A stretch of DNA of 64,000 nucleotides from Streptomyces acidiscabies (GTDB taxonomy: Bacteria; Actinomycetota; Actinomycetes; Streptomycetales; Streptomycetaceae), in NCBI RefSeq assembly GCF_020010905.1, contig NZ_JAGJBY010000001.1:5166001-5230000 (forward strand), written 5' to 3'. Of the stretch, positions 17,488 to 25,728 are shown piece by piece. The position numbers and the translations under genes were made by a program. The notes beneath the pieces were generated by a model, which searched no databases, had not been told where the DNA came from, and worked only from the letters and a program-made list of their open reading frames with translations. Every line of letters begins with the position of its first letter. Position 1 is the first letter of the stretch.

Positions 17488-18272
17488 CCGGCATGGAACC
17501 GCTGCTCGTCGAGCAACGCGGCCCCGTCCGATGGCTGTCGCTCAACCGCCCCGAGCGCCGCAACGCCCTCGACGTCACCCTCGTAGCAGCCCTGGACCAG
17601 CAGATCACCAGCGCCGAGGCCGATCCCGGTACGGCGGTCGTCGCGGTGGCGGGGAAGGGGCCGAGCTTCTGCGCCGGCGGGGACTTCCACCAGTTCCTGG
17701 AGCTGGACGACGCCGGCCACAACCCGGTCGACTTCCTGACCGACGTATCGGCCTGCTTCAGCCGTATCGCGGCCAGCCCGAAGCCATGGGTGGCCGTGTT
17801 GCACGGTCACGCTGTCGCCGGGGGCCTCGAACTCGCGTTGGCCTGCGATGTTGTTGTCGCGGCCGACACCACGCTCATCGGTGACGGGCACTTGAAGCAG
17901 CGTCTGGTACCGGCCGGCGGGTCGAGCGTTCGGCTGCCCGGTGCGGTCGGGCGGGGACTGTCCCGCTGGCTCCTGCTCACCGGCGAACTGCTGCCCGCGA
18001 CCGCGTTCGAGAGCACCGGCTGGATCCGCGCGATCGTGCCCGAGGGCGACCTCGACGCCACCGCTACCCGCATCTGCCAGCAGTTGGCGGACCGTCACAG
18101 TCCCGCCCAGGAACACCTCAAGACACTCCTGCACCGGATCGACGGCATGGCTCCCGAACAGGCCCTGCGCGAGGAGTTGGCCACCTTCGCGGACAACTGG
18201 TCGGCCAGTTCCGTGGCCGATGCTCTGCGAGCCTTCCTCGCTCCCTCCACCACGAAAGCGGGCAACCAGTGA
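17484..18272 (+). CDS. Enoyl-CoA hydratase/isomerase
   Basis: Crotonase-fold protein of 262 residues. GPSFCAGGDFHQF and HGHAVAGGLELALACD provide the two oxyanion-hole segments. GAGGAG lies 5 nt before TTG 17484, which also overlaps the CoA ligase stop as TTGA, so TTG is preferred over ATG 17493. The usual catalytic Glu pair is not clear in the helix after the second motif, so hydratase, isomerase and hydrolase activities all remain possible. Third gene of the operon. Confidence 0.85.
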   Translation: MTGMEPLLVEQRGPVRWLSLNRPERRNALDVTLVAALDQQITSAEADPGTAVVAVAGKGPSFCAGGDFHQFLELDDAGHNPVDFLTDVSACFSRIAASPKPWVAVLHGHAVAGGLELALACDVVVAADTTLIGDGHLKQRLVPAGGSSVRLPGAVGRGLSRWLLLTGELLPATAFESTGWIRAIVPEGDLDATATRICQQLADRHSPAQEHLKTLLHRIDGMAPEQALREELATFADNWSASSVADALRAFLAPSTTKAGNQ

Positions 18273-19015
18273 ATCGCTACCAGGGACGGGTCGTCGCCAT
18301 CACCGGCGCCGCGCAGGGGCTCGGCCTCGCCATGGCGACCCGGTTCGCGGCGGAGGGTGCCATGGTCGCCCTGGCCGACGTCAACGAACAGGCCCTCACT
18401 GAAGCCGCCGGGACCATCGCCGAGGCCCATGACGCGAAACTCCGCACCGACGTGGTGGACGTGACCGACTCGGCCCAGGTCAACGCCTGGATCGATGGTG
18501 TCGGGCGCCTAGACGTGCTGGTCAACAACGCCGGCATCATCCGTGACAACCGCGTGGAGGACATCACCGACGACGACTGGCACGCGGTCATCGGCGTCAG
18601 CCTGACCGGCGGCTTCCACTGCGCCCGCGCCGCGTTCGGGCCCATGAAACGCCAGGGCTACGGCCGTATCGTCAGCTTCTCCTCCATGTCGTGGCGCGGG
18701 AACTTCGGCCAGACCAACTACGTGGCCGCCAAGGCGGGGATCGTCGGCATGACCCGCACCCTCGCGCTGGAGGGCGCCCGTTACGGCATCACCGCCAACG
18801 CCATCGCCCCCGGGCTGATCGAGACCCCCATGCTCGCCTCCATGAACGGCCCGGCCCGCGACAAACTCACCGCCAAGGTCCCCATGCGCCGCACCGGCCG
18901 CCCCGAGGACATCGCCGAAGCTGCGGCGTTCCTTGCCAGCGAGGCCGCCGGTTACATCACCGGGGTCGTCCTGGATGTGGACGGCGGCATCTCCATCGGC
19001 TCCTCGATCCGGTGA
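18269..19015 (+). CDS. FabG-like SDR, probable 3-hydroxyacyl-CoA dehydrogenase
   Basis: A 248-residue classical SDR with complete signature: TGAAQGLG (12-19), NNAG (86-89), Y151-V-A-A-K155, and the C-terminal DVDGGIS. The GTG start overlaps the hydratase stop as GTGA. In the operon it would oxidise the 3-hydroxyacyl-CoA made by the hydratase, so the four genes can be read as hydrolysis, CoA activation, hydration and oxidation of an ester-derived acid. No acyl-CoA dehydrogenase or thiolase is present. Confidence 0.85.
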   Translation: MNRYQGRVVAITGAAQGLGLAMATRFAAEGAMVALADVNEQALTEAAGTIAEAHDAKLRTDVVDVTDSAQVNAWIDGVGRLDVLVNNAGIIRDNRVEDITDDDWHAVIGVSLTGGFHCARAAFGPMKRQGYGRIVSFSSMSWRGNFGQTNYVAAKAGIVGMTRTLALEGARYGITANAIAPGLIETPMLASMNGPARDKLTAKVPMRRTGRPEDIAEAAAFLASEAAGYITGVVLDVDGGISIGSSIR

Positions 19016-19034
19016 CCGACAGCCTTGTCCCCGT

Positions 19035-19062
19035 GGGTACGTTTGGAGGTACGCTGGTACCC
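19035..19062 (+). promoter_or_regulatory. 28-bp operator upstream of tetR, twin of the CocE promoter site
   Basis: Starts GGGTACG and ends GGTACCC with an internal GGAGGTACG. It agrees at 25 of 28 positions with the reverse complement of 14036-14063. It lies 19 bp after the SDR stop and 77 bp before the TetR start, so the TetR has its own promoter and probably represses itself. Confidence 0.75.
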
Positions 19063-19138
19063 ATTTGCCAGGGGTCGGCCTTCCGGCCCGGACGACCACT
19101 CGCCGCTTCCGGCGGAGATCTTCAGGGGGACTGCCACG

Positions 19139-19795
19139 GTGACGGCCCAGACCGACTCGCGTGACCGACGCCCGCGCCGAACCGCGCGCAAGCGGGTCGT
19201 CGACACGCGCCGACGGGACGAACTGCTGCTCCAGGCCGAGACGATCATCCTGGCCGAAGGCTTCACCGCGGTGACCATGGACGAGCTCGCCCAACGGCTC
19301 GAGTGCTCCAAGGCGACGCTGTACAGCCTCGCCTCCACGAAGGAACAGCTGGTACTGGCGGTGACCCGCACCTTCTTCCGGGACGCGACAGCCGAGATCG
19401 AACAGGCGGTGCAGGCCGAGCCGGACCCCAGGCAGCGCATCCGCGTCTACCTCACCGGCGTCGGCACGGCCATGCGCCGCCACTCCCACGCCTTCTACGA
19501 CGACATGGTCGGCTACGAACCGACGGCGCAGATCTACCGCAAGAACTCCGCCGCCGCAGCACACCGGGTCCACGAACTGATCGAGGAGGGCGTACGGACC
19601 GGCGTCTTCCGCGCGCTCAACGGCCACTTCGCCGCCCACGTCGTGGCGGTCACCATCGACGCGGTCCAGTCGGGGGCCCTCCTGGAGAGGACCGGCCTGA
19701 CCGCAGGCGACGCCTTCTCCGAACTCGGCGACCTTCTGCTGGACGGGCTCAGCGTGGGGCAGGGCACAAAGGATCAGGCTTCGACGCCCAGGTAG
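19139..19795 (+). CDS. TetR-family regulator of the CocE catabolic operon
   Basis: A 218-residue protein. GTG 19139 has AGGGGG upstream and places MTAQTDSRDRRP at the N terminus; an upstream in-frame GTG would begin ahead of the operator and is less likely. The HTH is VTMDELAQRLECSKATLYSLASTKEQL. The C-terminal domain resembles the TetR_C type found with fatty-acid and CoA-pathway regulators. Matching operators before this gene and before the four-gene operon support it as the repressor of both. The ligand may be an acyl-CoA; that is inference. Confidence 0.85.
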   Translation: MTAQTDSRDRRPRRTARKRVVDTRRRDELLLQAETIILAEGFTAVTMDELAQRLECSKATLYSLASTKEQLVLAVTRTFFRDATAEIEQAVQAEPDPRQRIRVYLTGVGTAMRRHSHAFYDDMVGYEPTAQIYRKNSAAAAHRVHELIEEGVRTGVFRALNGHFAAHVVAVTIDAVQSGALLERTGLTAGDAFSELGDLLLDGLSVGQGTKDQASTPR

Positions 19796-19884
19796 AGCCC
19801 GACGGAAGCGGCCTGCGCCGCACGGCATCCGTGGCCTGGTGCAGCGAACAATTCAAGCTTCACCCAGGGGATGTGGGCCGTGAG

Positions 19885-19905
19885 CGGCTGATCCTGGCTC
19901 AGCCG
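19885..19905. terminator. Hairpin overlapping the rarA stop
   Basis: CGGCTGA-N7-TCAGCCG forms a perfect 7-bp stem. The minus-strand rarA stop is its right arm, and the plus-strand TetR gene ends 90 bp earlier, so it may end both transcripts. There is no U-tract. Confidence 0.45.
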
Positions 19906-21254
19906 GAGTCCGGGTGGCGTCGCTGGGTACGCAGTCGGGACCAGTGCTTCAGGCGGTCGCCGATCTCGGCCTCGTGGCCGTGTTCGGTGGGCCGGTAGTA
20001 GGTCTCGCGGTCCATGTCCTCGGGGAAGTAGTCGGCGCCGGAGAAGCCGTCGGGGGAGTCCGGGTCGTACTGGTAGCCCTTGCCGTAGCCGAGGTTCTTC
20101 ATCAGCCGGGTGGGTGCGTTGAGGATGTGCGGCGGCGGCATGAGGGAGCCGGTACGGCGGGCGCTTTTGGTCGCGGCGCCGAAACCTCGGTAGACGGCGA
20201 CGGACTTCGGGGCGGTGGCCAGGTAGACGACGGCCTGGGCGAGGGCGAGTTCCCCCTCGGGCGAGCCGAGCCGCTCGTACACGTCCCACGCGGCAAGGGT
20301 CTGCTGGACGGCGCTCGGGTCGGCCATGCCGACGTCCTCGCCCGCGAAGCGGACCAGCCGGCGGGCGATGAACAGCGGGTCCTCGCCGCCCTCCAGCATC
20401 CGGGCCAGCCAGTACAGGGCGGCGTCCGGGTCGCAGCCGCGCATCGACTTGTGCAGCGCGGAGATCAGGTTGTAGTGACCCTCCTGGGCCTTGTCGTACA
20501 GCGGGGCCCGCTGCTGCACCTGCCGCGCCAGCCCGGCCACGTCCAGCGGGCCGGTGCCGGTGGGGAGGGCCTGGAGCTGTTCGGCCATGTTGAGCAGGTA
20601 GCGGCCGTCCCCGTCGGCCAGGGCGAGCAGGGCCTGACGGGCCTCGTCGGTCAGCGGCAGCCGGCGTCCGGTCAGCTCCTCGGCGCGGGCCGTGAGGGTT
20701 CGCAGAGCCTGTTCGTCGAGGCGTTTGAGGACGAAGACCTGGCTGCGCGAGAGCAGCGCGCCGTTCAGTTCGAAGCTCGGGTTCTCGGTGGTCGCGCCGA
20801 CCAGGACGACCGTGCCGTCCTCCACGTAGGGCAGGAAGCTGTCCTGCTGGGCGCGGTTGAAGCGGTGGATCTCGTCGACGAACAAGAGCGTCCCCCGCCC
20901 CCGCGCCCGGCGCTGCTCGGCGTCGCGGAACACCCGGCGCAGGTCGGCGACCCCGGAGAAGGTCGCCGACAGCGGGGCGAAGACCAGACCGGCGGCATCG
21001 GCGAGGAGCCGGGCGATGGTGGTCTTCCCGCAGCCGGGCGGCCCCCACAGGACCATCGACACCAGGTGCTGCCGCTCGACCATCCGCCCGATCGGTGCCT
21101 CGTCGCCCAACAGATGCTCCTGGCCGACCACCTGGCCGAGGGTGCGCGGGCGCAGCCGGTCGGCGAGTGGACGCGAGAGGTCTTCGACGGCCGGTGCGGT
21201 GGTGTCGGGGCCGGGATCGTCGTCGAACAGGGGGAGCGCTTCGCTGTGGTCCAT
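19899..21254 (-). CDS. rarA: Replication-associated recombination protein A (AAA+ ATPase)
   Basis: MgsA/RarA/WRNIP1-family clamp-loader-like ATPase acting at stalled forks, 451 residues. Walker A is GPPGCGKTT, Walker B region LLFVDEIHRFN, sensor 1 GATTENPSFELN, and the C-terminal part has HKSMRGCDPDAALYWLARML and GYGKGYQYDPD, typical of the family. ATG 21254 gives MDHSEALPLFDDD; ATG 21272 is possible. It lies 31 bp downstream of the oxidoreductase gene on the same strand. Streptomyces usually encode rarA near housekeeping genes, so this may be an extra copy. Confidence 0.9.
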   Translation of the reverse strand: MDHSEALPLFDDDPGPDTTAPAVEDLSRPLADRLRPRTLGQVVGQEHLLGDEAPIGRMVERQHLVSMVLWGPPGCGKTTIARLLADAAGLVFAPLSATFSGVADLRRVFRDAEQRRARGRGTLLFVDEIHRFNRAQQDSFLPYVEDGTVVLVGATTENPSFELNGALLSRSQVFVLKRLDEQALRTLTARAEELTGRRLPLTDEARQALLALADGDGRYLLNMAEQLQALPTGTGPLDVAGLARQVQQRAPLYDKAQEGHYNLISALHKSMRGCDPDAALYWLARMLEGGEDPLFIARRLVRFAGEDVGMADPSAVQQTLAAWDVYERLGSPEGELALAQAVVYLATAPKSVAVYRGFGAATKSARRTGSLMPPPHILNAPTRLMKNLGYGKGYQYDPDSPDGFSGADYFPEDMDRETYYRPTEHGHEAEIGDRLKHWSRLRTQRRHPDSG

Positions 21255-21285
21255 GGGGCTGGGCTTTCGCATAGGTGACGAGTTC

Positions 21286-22278
21286 TCAGTCGTCCAGGAC
21301 GACGACGTGCTTGCCCGGTGTGGCGCCGGATTCGAGGTTGGCCTGGGCGTCGCGGACTTGTTCCAGGCCGTGGTAAACCTTCGCGACCGGGACGTTGAGA
21401 CGTCCGGCGGCGATGGCCTGGAGCTGGTGGGCGAGGACGTCGGCCGGGAGGTCGGCGGCCTCACCGTCGTAGGAGGTCAGCCGCACCCCGCCCGGGATCA
21501 TGAACGGGCTGAAGTCGGGGATCGTCCACTGGCCCGCCAGGGCGCCGATGAAGCAGACCGTGCCGTGGCGGCGGACGGTGCGCAGGGTGTCGGGGAGGAC
21601 CGAGCAGCCGACCATTTCCAGGGCGGCGTCGACGCCGTCCGGGATCAGCTCGCGCACCTGGTCGGCGATCGTGCCGTTGTCGACGAGGGGATGGTCGACG
21701 CCCGCGGCCCGCAGTTCCCCTGACCTCGACTCGCTGCGGGTGGTGGACAGCACGGTCGCTCCGAGGTCCTTCGCGATCGTGGCCGCGCAGAGCCCGACCG
21801 TGGAGGTGCCGCCGCGGATCAGCAGTGTCTGCCCGGCCTGGAGGTCCAGGCCGCGGGTCAGGGACCCGTAAGCGGTCTGGAACATCTGCGGCAGCGCGCC
21901 GACGACCTCCCACGGCAGGCTGGTCCCGAACGGGATGACCTGTGCCGCGGGGACGGTCACGTACTGGGCGTACGTGCCGTCGTAGGAGCGGCCCATGCCG
22001 CCCATCATCGTGGCCACCTGCTGGCCCGGCCGCAGGCCGCTGTCCTCGTCGGCCTCGTCGACCACGCCGACGCCCTCGATGCCGGGAACACGGGGGTAGG
22101 TGACCTCCGCGTCCGACTCACCCTTGCGGGTGGTGACCTCGGACTCGTTGACGCCGAACGCCTTCACCCTGATCCGTACCCAGCCGGGTTTGCGGACGGG
22201 CACCGGGACGTCCTTGATCTCCAGTGCGTCGAGGCCGCCGGGCCGGGTGACGACGACGGCCCGCATCGATTGGCTCAT
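21286..22278 (-). CDS. Zinc-less quinone oxidoreductase/MDR-family dehydrogenase
   Basis: A 330-residue medium-chain reductase. The N-terminal GroES-like domain has VPGIEGVGVV and the Rossmann domain GTSTVGLCAATIAKDLGATV. The cysteine cluster of structural zinc is absent and the catalytic-zinc Cys is replaced in VKAFGVNESE, which fits the QOR group. The start has AAGGA. It lies 41 bp downstream of the carboxylesterase and likely shares its transcript. Substrate is probably an enone or quinone, by family. Confidence 0.85.
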   Translation of the reverse strand: MSQSMRAVVVTRPGGLDALEIKDVPVPVRKPGWVRIRVKAFGVNESEVTTRKGESDAEVTYPRVPGIEGVGVVDEADEDSGLRPGQQVATMMGGMGRSYDGTYAQYVTVPAAQVIPFGTSLPWEVVGALPQMFQTAYGSLTRGLDLQAGQTLLIRGGTSTVGLCAATIAKDLGATVLSTTRSESRSGELRAAGVDHPLVDNGTIADQVRELIPDGVDAALEMVGCSVLPDTLRTVRRHGTVCFIGALAGQWTIPDFSPFMIPGGVRLTSYDGEAADLPADVLAHQLQAIAAGRLNVPVAKVYHGLEQVRDAQANLESGATPGKHVVVLDD

Positions 22279-22319
22279 GCCGAGTTCCTTACTCTGTTCT
22301 GCGCTGTTCCGGATCGCTG

Positions 22320-23756
22320 TCAGGGGCGGTCGATGCCCTCCCACAGGTCGAGGGCCTGCCGGTAGTGGGCGGTGGCCTCGAAGGGAGGGTTGCCGACGGT
22401 TTCCGAGGTGGGCTTGTCCGTGACGGCGGGCCACAGGCGGGTCTGCTCGCCGGTGGCGAAGTCGAGGACGAGGTCGCGGATACGTGTGTCGCGCTCGGCC
22501 TGTTCCGCGCTGCGGCCCGGCTGTTCCTGGCCGACCAGGGCGTACATCTCTGTGCCGTGTACGGCGGGTGTGCCCTCGGCGGGGCCGATCAGGAGGAGGT
22601 GGGCGTTGCCGCCGGCGGCGGCGTGGGTCAGGGCGCCACGCGCTGCGGGGAGCCCGAAGAGGTAGTCCGTCAGGAGTGCGGCGCGGACCTCGGCAGGGGT
22701 ACGGCCGTCCTGGTCGTAGGCGTCGACGATCTTCTTGGCGCGGGAGCGGGGAATGCGCCAGCCCGCGATCTCGTCGACGATGCGGTCGACGGTGTGCGGG
22801 TCGAACCGGTCGAGGTCGTTCGCCACCCACCAGCCCATGTCGTCGCTGGCCATGCTCAGCAGCACGTCGACATCACGGTGTGTGCCCGAGGCGAGTACGT
22901 CCATGGGGTGGGCGTGCAGCACCGCGCCGGGCTGTCCGGTGTCCAGGACGACGCCGAGGCTCTTGCTGTCCATCCCGCCACGGACTCCGAGGTCCGTCGG
23001 GGTGACCTTGTGCAGGGCGGCCACCAGGGACGCCGTGTCGAGGTCGAGCAGCTTCTCGGGGTTGTCCGCGACGCCGAGTTCGGTGACGAACAGGTGGGCG
23101 AGCTCCTCGGCCCACCAGGCCGGCTGGAGCCGAGAGGGCCCGGCGGAGAACCCGGCCAGCCGCCGGTACAGGCCGTCGGCGGAGGCGGCGCCCAGCAGGC
23201 CGAAGGTGGAGTAGGCGCCGCCGCTGTGGCCGTAGACGGTGACGTTGTCGGGGTCGCCGCCGAAGTGGGCGATGTTCCCCTTGATCCAGGTCAGCGCGGC
23301 GATGACGTCCTGAAGGCAGAGGTTGCTCGCCTCGGCGAGCCGCCCGCCGTACTGCGACAGCGAGACCGCGCCCAGGGCGCCGAGCCGGTAGTTGACCGAC
23401 ACACCCACCACGCGGCCCGACGCGGCGAGGCCGGCGGCGTTCGAGGTGATCTGCGTGTTCGCGCCGTACTCGAATCCGCCGCCGTGGATGTACACGGCCA
23501 CGGGCAGCGCCGTGCCGGCCGGCTGCTCGGGGGCCCACACGTTCAGGTTCAGACAGTCCTCGCCGGTCCCGCTGTCGGCTTCGAGCCAGTCCCCGCTGTC
23601 GGGCTGGACGGAGACGACGCCCTTGCGGTCGTAGGGGAGGTCCGGGTCGAAGTCCGCGACCACGGGGCGGCGGTATCGCTCGGCGGTGGCGTACGGGATT
23701 CCCCACCAGGACCGCACCCCTGGTGCGGTGGGAGCCTTGGGCGCAGTCGCGGTCAT
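22320..23756 (-). CDS. Type B carboxylesterase
   Basis: A 478-residue alpha/beta hydrolase. EDCLNLNVWAP is the carboxylesterase-B signature 2 and VYIHGGGF the oxyanion loop; the nucleophile elbow is GHSGGA (S178) instead of the usual GESAG. It begins with SWWGIPYATAERYRRP, the conserved N-terminal segment. There is no signal peptide, so it is probably cytoplasmic. AAGGAA precedes the start. It heads an operon with the oxidoreductase and perhaps rarA. Confidence 0.85.
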   Translation of the reverse strand: MTATAPKAPTAPGVRSWWGIPYATAERYRRPVVADFDPDLPYDRKGVVSVQPDSGDWLEADSGTGEDCLNLNVWAPEQPAGTALPVAVYIHGGGFEYGANTQITSNAAGLAASGRVVGVSVNYRLGALGAVSLSQYGGRLAEASNLCLQDVIAALTWIKGNIAHFGGDPDNVTVYGHSGGAYSTFGLLGAASADGLYRRLAGFSAGPSRLQPAWWAEELAHLFVTELGVADNPEKLLDLDTASLVAALHKVTPTDLGVRGGMDSKSLGVVLDTGQPGAVLHAHPMDVLASGTHRDVDVLLSMASDDMGWWVANDLDRFDPHTVDRIVDEIAGWRIPRSRAKKIVDAYDQDGRTPAEVRAALLTDYLFGLPAARGALTHAAAGGNAHLLLIGPAEGTPAVHGTEMYALVGQEQPGRSAEQAERDTRIRDLVLDFATGEQTRLWPAVTDKPTSETVGNPPFEATAHYRQALDLWEGIDRP

Positions 23757-23863
23757 GGCGTGAGATTCCTTCCGATGCGGTTCGGGTGTTTCGCGCGGCT
23801 GATCGCTCGCGGTGACGCTCCCCAGCATTCCCCGGGCTTCGGTAAATCGCCTGGCGAGCAGCG

Positions 23864-23887
23864 GTCACCTGGTGGTCATGAGGTGAC
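23864..23887. promoter_or_regulatory. Inverted repeat in the gap upstream of the carboxylesterase
   Basis: GTCACCT-N10-AGGTGAC lies 108 bp upstream of the esterase start, inside a 247-bp non-coding stretch (23757-24003). It could be an operator or a hairpin; no regulator gene is adjacent. Nothing else clear was seen in this gap. Confidence 0.35.
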
Positions 23888-24003
23888 ACTTCGGCAACAA
23901 GAACTACGTGGCTGCCGGCCGGACCGTCGGCTCGAAGCAGCAGATCGGTGCCGCACTGACCACCCGGAAGCGTCGGGAGAGAATGCCCGGCATGACGACT
24001 TGA

Positions 24004-24342
24004 AGAGCACCGGCCGCGCGATGGCGATGGACGAAGGTCGGCGCGCTGGACACGGTCCCCGACGGAGACCGATACGCCTGCGCGGCCTGCCGGACGCCCG
24101 TCCGCTCGTACCAGTACCGCTGCCACCCGCCGGAATCCCCCCTGTACGAGCGGTGCGTCGGTCTCGCGTGGTGCCCGGACTGCCGTACCTACACCGCCGA
24201 CCTGGTGCACGTCCCCCGGCAACGAACCCTCACCGACGCCTTGGCCGCGCTTCCGGAGGACCGACGCGAACGTATCGCCCGTTCTGAGACCCGGCTGATC
24301 GACTTCCTGAACCGCGAGGCCAGGGGTACGTGGTTGTCCTGA
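24004..24342 (+). pseudogene. Zinc-ribbon small protein without a start codon
   Basis: The frame following a TGA at 24001 is open for 112 codons and looks coding: CAAC, YRCH, ERC and CPDC supply CxxC-type metal ligands. The C-terminal half (VPRQRTLTDALAALPEDRRERIA, cut here by its first 20 or so residues, and LIDFLNREARG) looks like a folded helical tail. There is no ATG, GTG or TTG before the first cysteines; only CTG 24046 (with GAAGG 9 nt upstream) could serve. It may be a start-lost remnant, with ACG 24031 a possible decayed start, or a CTG-initiated gene. Confidence 0.5.
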
Positions 24343-24369
24343 CAGGTCGGTGAGCGTCGTGTTCGCCGG

Positions 24370-25482
24370 TCACCGTCCGGTTCGGGGCAGGAGTAGGCGT
24401 CGGCCGGGGCGTTCCACGCCCTCGTACAGTGCCCATGCCAGTCCGAGCGATACGAGGAGGGCGGCGCCGGTGACCGTGAGTGCCAGTGCCGTCGGGAGGT
24501 GGCGTAGGGGGAGGAGTTGTTCCCCCAGGCGTAGTACCAGGACGTGGACCATGTAGAACGCGAAGGACCACTCGCCCAGCACCACCAGCCGGCGTCGGCG
24601 CCAGAAGGAGGGCAGGCCCCGTAGGTCGGCCATCGCCGCTGCCGGGATCAGTAGGGCCAGGCCGATGACCGTGCACGCGGACGTCGAGTAGCCGTTGGGG
24701 AGTTGATGCGTGAGGAAGTAGCCGACGACCGTGAGCGCGAGGGACACGTCCAGCCCGGGGCCGCGCCACGCGCCGAGCCGGACCAGGCAACCGGCGGCGG
24801 CTCCGAGGACGAACTCCGGGAGGCGGGCGGCGGGGTTGCTGGTCAGGGTCCAGTCCAGGGAGTAGTGGAGGTTCGCCCACGGGAGCAGGAGCACGAGCAG
24901 GGCGGCGGCGGCCATCACGCCGACGAGTGCGCGGGACCCCAACCGGCGCAGGAACACATGGAGCAGCGGGAAGACCGCGTAGAAGAACGCCTCGCAGGTC
25001 AACGACCAGCTCACCGGGTTGACCGCCTGCCACCAGTCCCGCTTCCACGAGCTGACCAGCAACAGGTTCGCCACGGTCTCGCCGGTGCCGCTGGGTCGCA
25101 GGCCGGGTATGAGGGTCGCGGCGAGGACCAGCGTGAGCAGCGCCGTGACCAGGTGGACGGGGTAGATCCGGGCGAGCCGGCGCCGCCAGAACCGGTGGGC
25201 GCTGTCGCCGTCCCGCGCCGACCAGGCCAGCACGAACCCGGAGAGCACGAAGAAGAACGACACCCCTACGGCACCGGGCCCGGCCGCCCAGTCCACCAGC
25301 CGCCCGCTCTCACCGCCGAAGTAACCGAAGTTCCGGATGTGATGCAGGAAGACGAGCAGCGCGGCGGCCCAGCGCATACCGGTGAGCGAGGGCAGTGAAC
25401 CTTTCGGCAGAGGGACGCGGGCCACGGCGGGGCGGTCGGGCAGCTGGCTGATCGTCGGCGCGGCGACGTCATGGGTGGTCAA
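24370..25482 (-). CDS. Membrane acyltransferase (acyltransferase 3/OafA family)
   Basis: About 370 residues with roughly ten hydrophobic helices. SLTGMRWAAALLVFLHH gives the family's R/H motif; later FFFVLSGFVLAWS and the R-x10-H-like YPVHLV are typical. These enzymes O-acylate surface sugars, lipids or secreted compounds. TTG 25482 has AAGGA 7 nt upstream and is preferred; ATG 25533 would add 17 residues without a clear ribosome site. It is divergent from a LacI gene and has no obvious partner. Confidence 0.8.
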   Translation of the reverse strand: MTTHDVAAPTISQLPDRPAVARVPLPKGSLPSLTGMRWAAALLVFLHHIRNFGYFGGESGRLVDWAAGPGAVGVSFFFVLSGFVLAWSARDGDSAHRFWRRRLARIYPVHLVTALLTLVLAATLIPGLRPSGTGETVANLLLVSSWKRDWWQAVNPVSWSLTCEAFFYAVFPLLHVFLRRLGSRALVGVMAAAALLVLLLPWANLHYSLDWTLTSNPAARLPEFVLGAAAGCLVRLGAWRGPGLDVSLALTVVGYFLTHQLPNGYSTSACTVIGLALLIPAAAMADLRGLPSFWRRRRLVVLGEWSFAFYMVHVLVLRLGEQLLPLRHLPTALALTVTGAALLVSLGLAWALYEGVERPGRRLLLPRTGR

Positions 25483-25728
25483 CGGGAGATCCTTGGGTGC
25501 GGGGGCGACGGAGTGTTCCTCACACTTCCCCATAGGCACTTCGGCACCGCGAGGTTCGCTCGATCGGTCCGATTTCCCCATCTCTTTGCCGTGTTGTGAC
25601 GCGAGCGTGCGGAAAACGCACCGACGGCGTGCAGGGGCTGTCGTGCGTGCTCCCTTCGGCGACGGGACCGGGTGGCCGGGCGTGCCCGCGCGATGGGCGA
25701 AGATGGCCCCGCGCGGGAGGAGCGACAC

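Noticed and set aside
23887..24003. Short peptide FGNKNYVAAG resembling an SDR active-site stretch
   Set aside because: Only about ten residues look SDR-like, no start or cofactor motif is present, and the following residues do not fit the fold.
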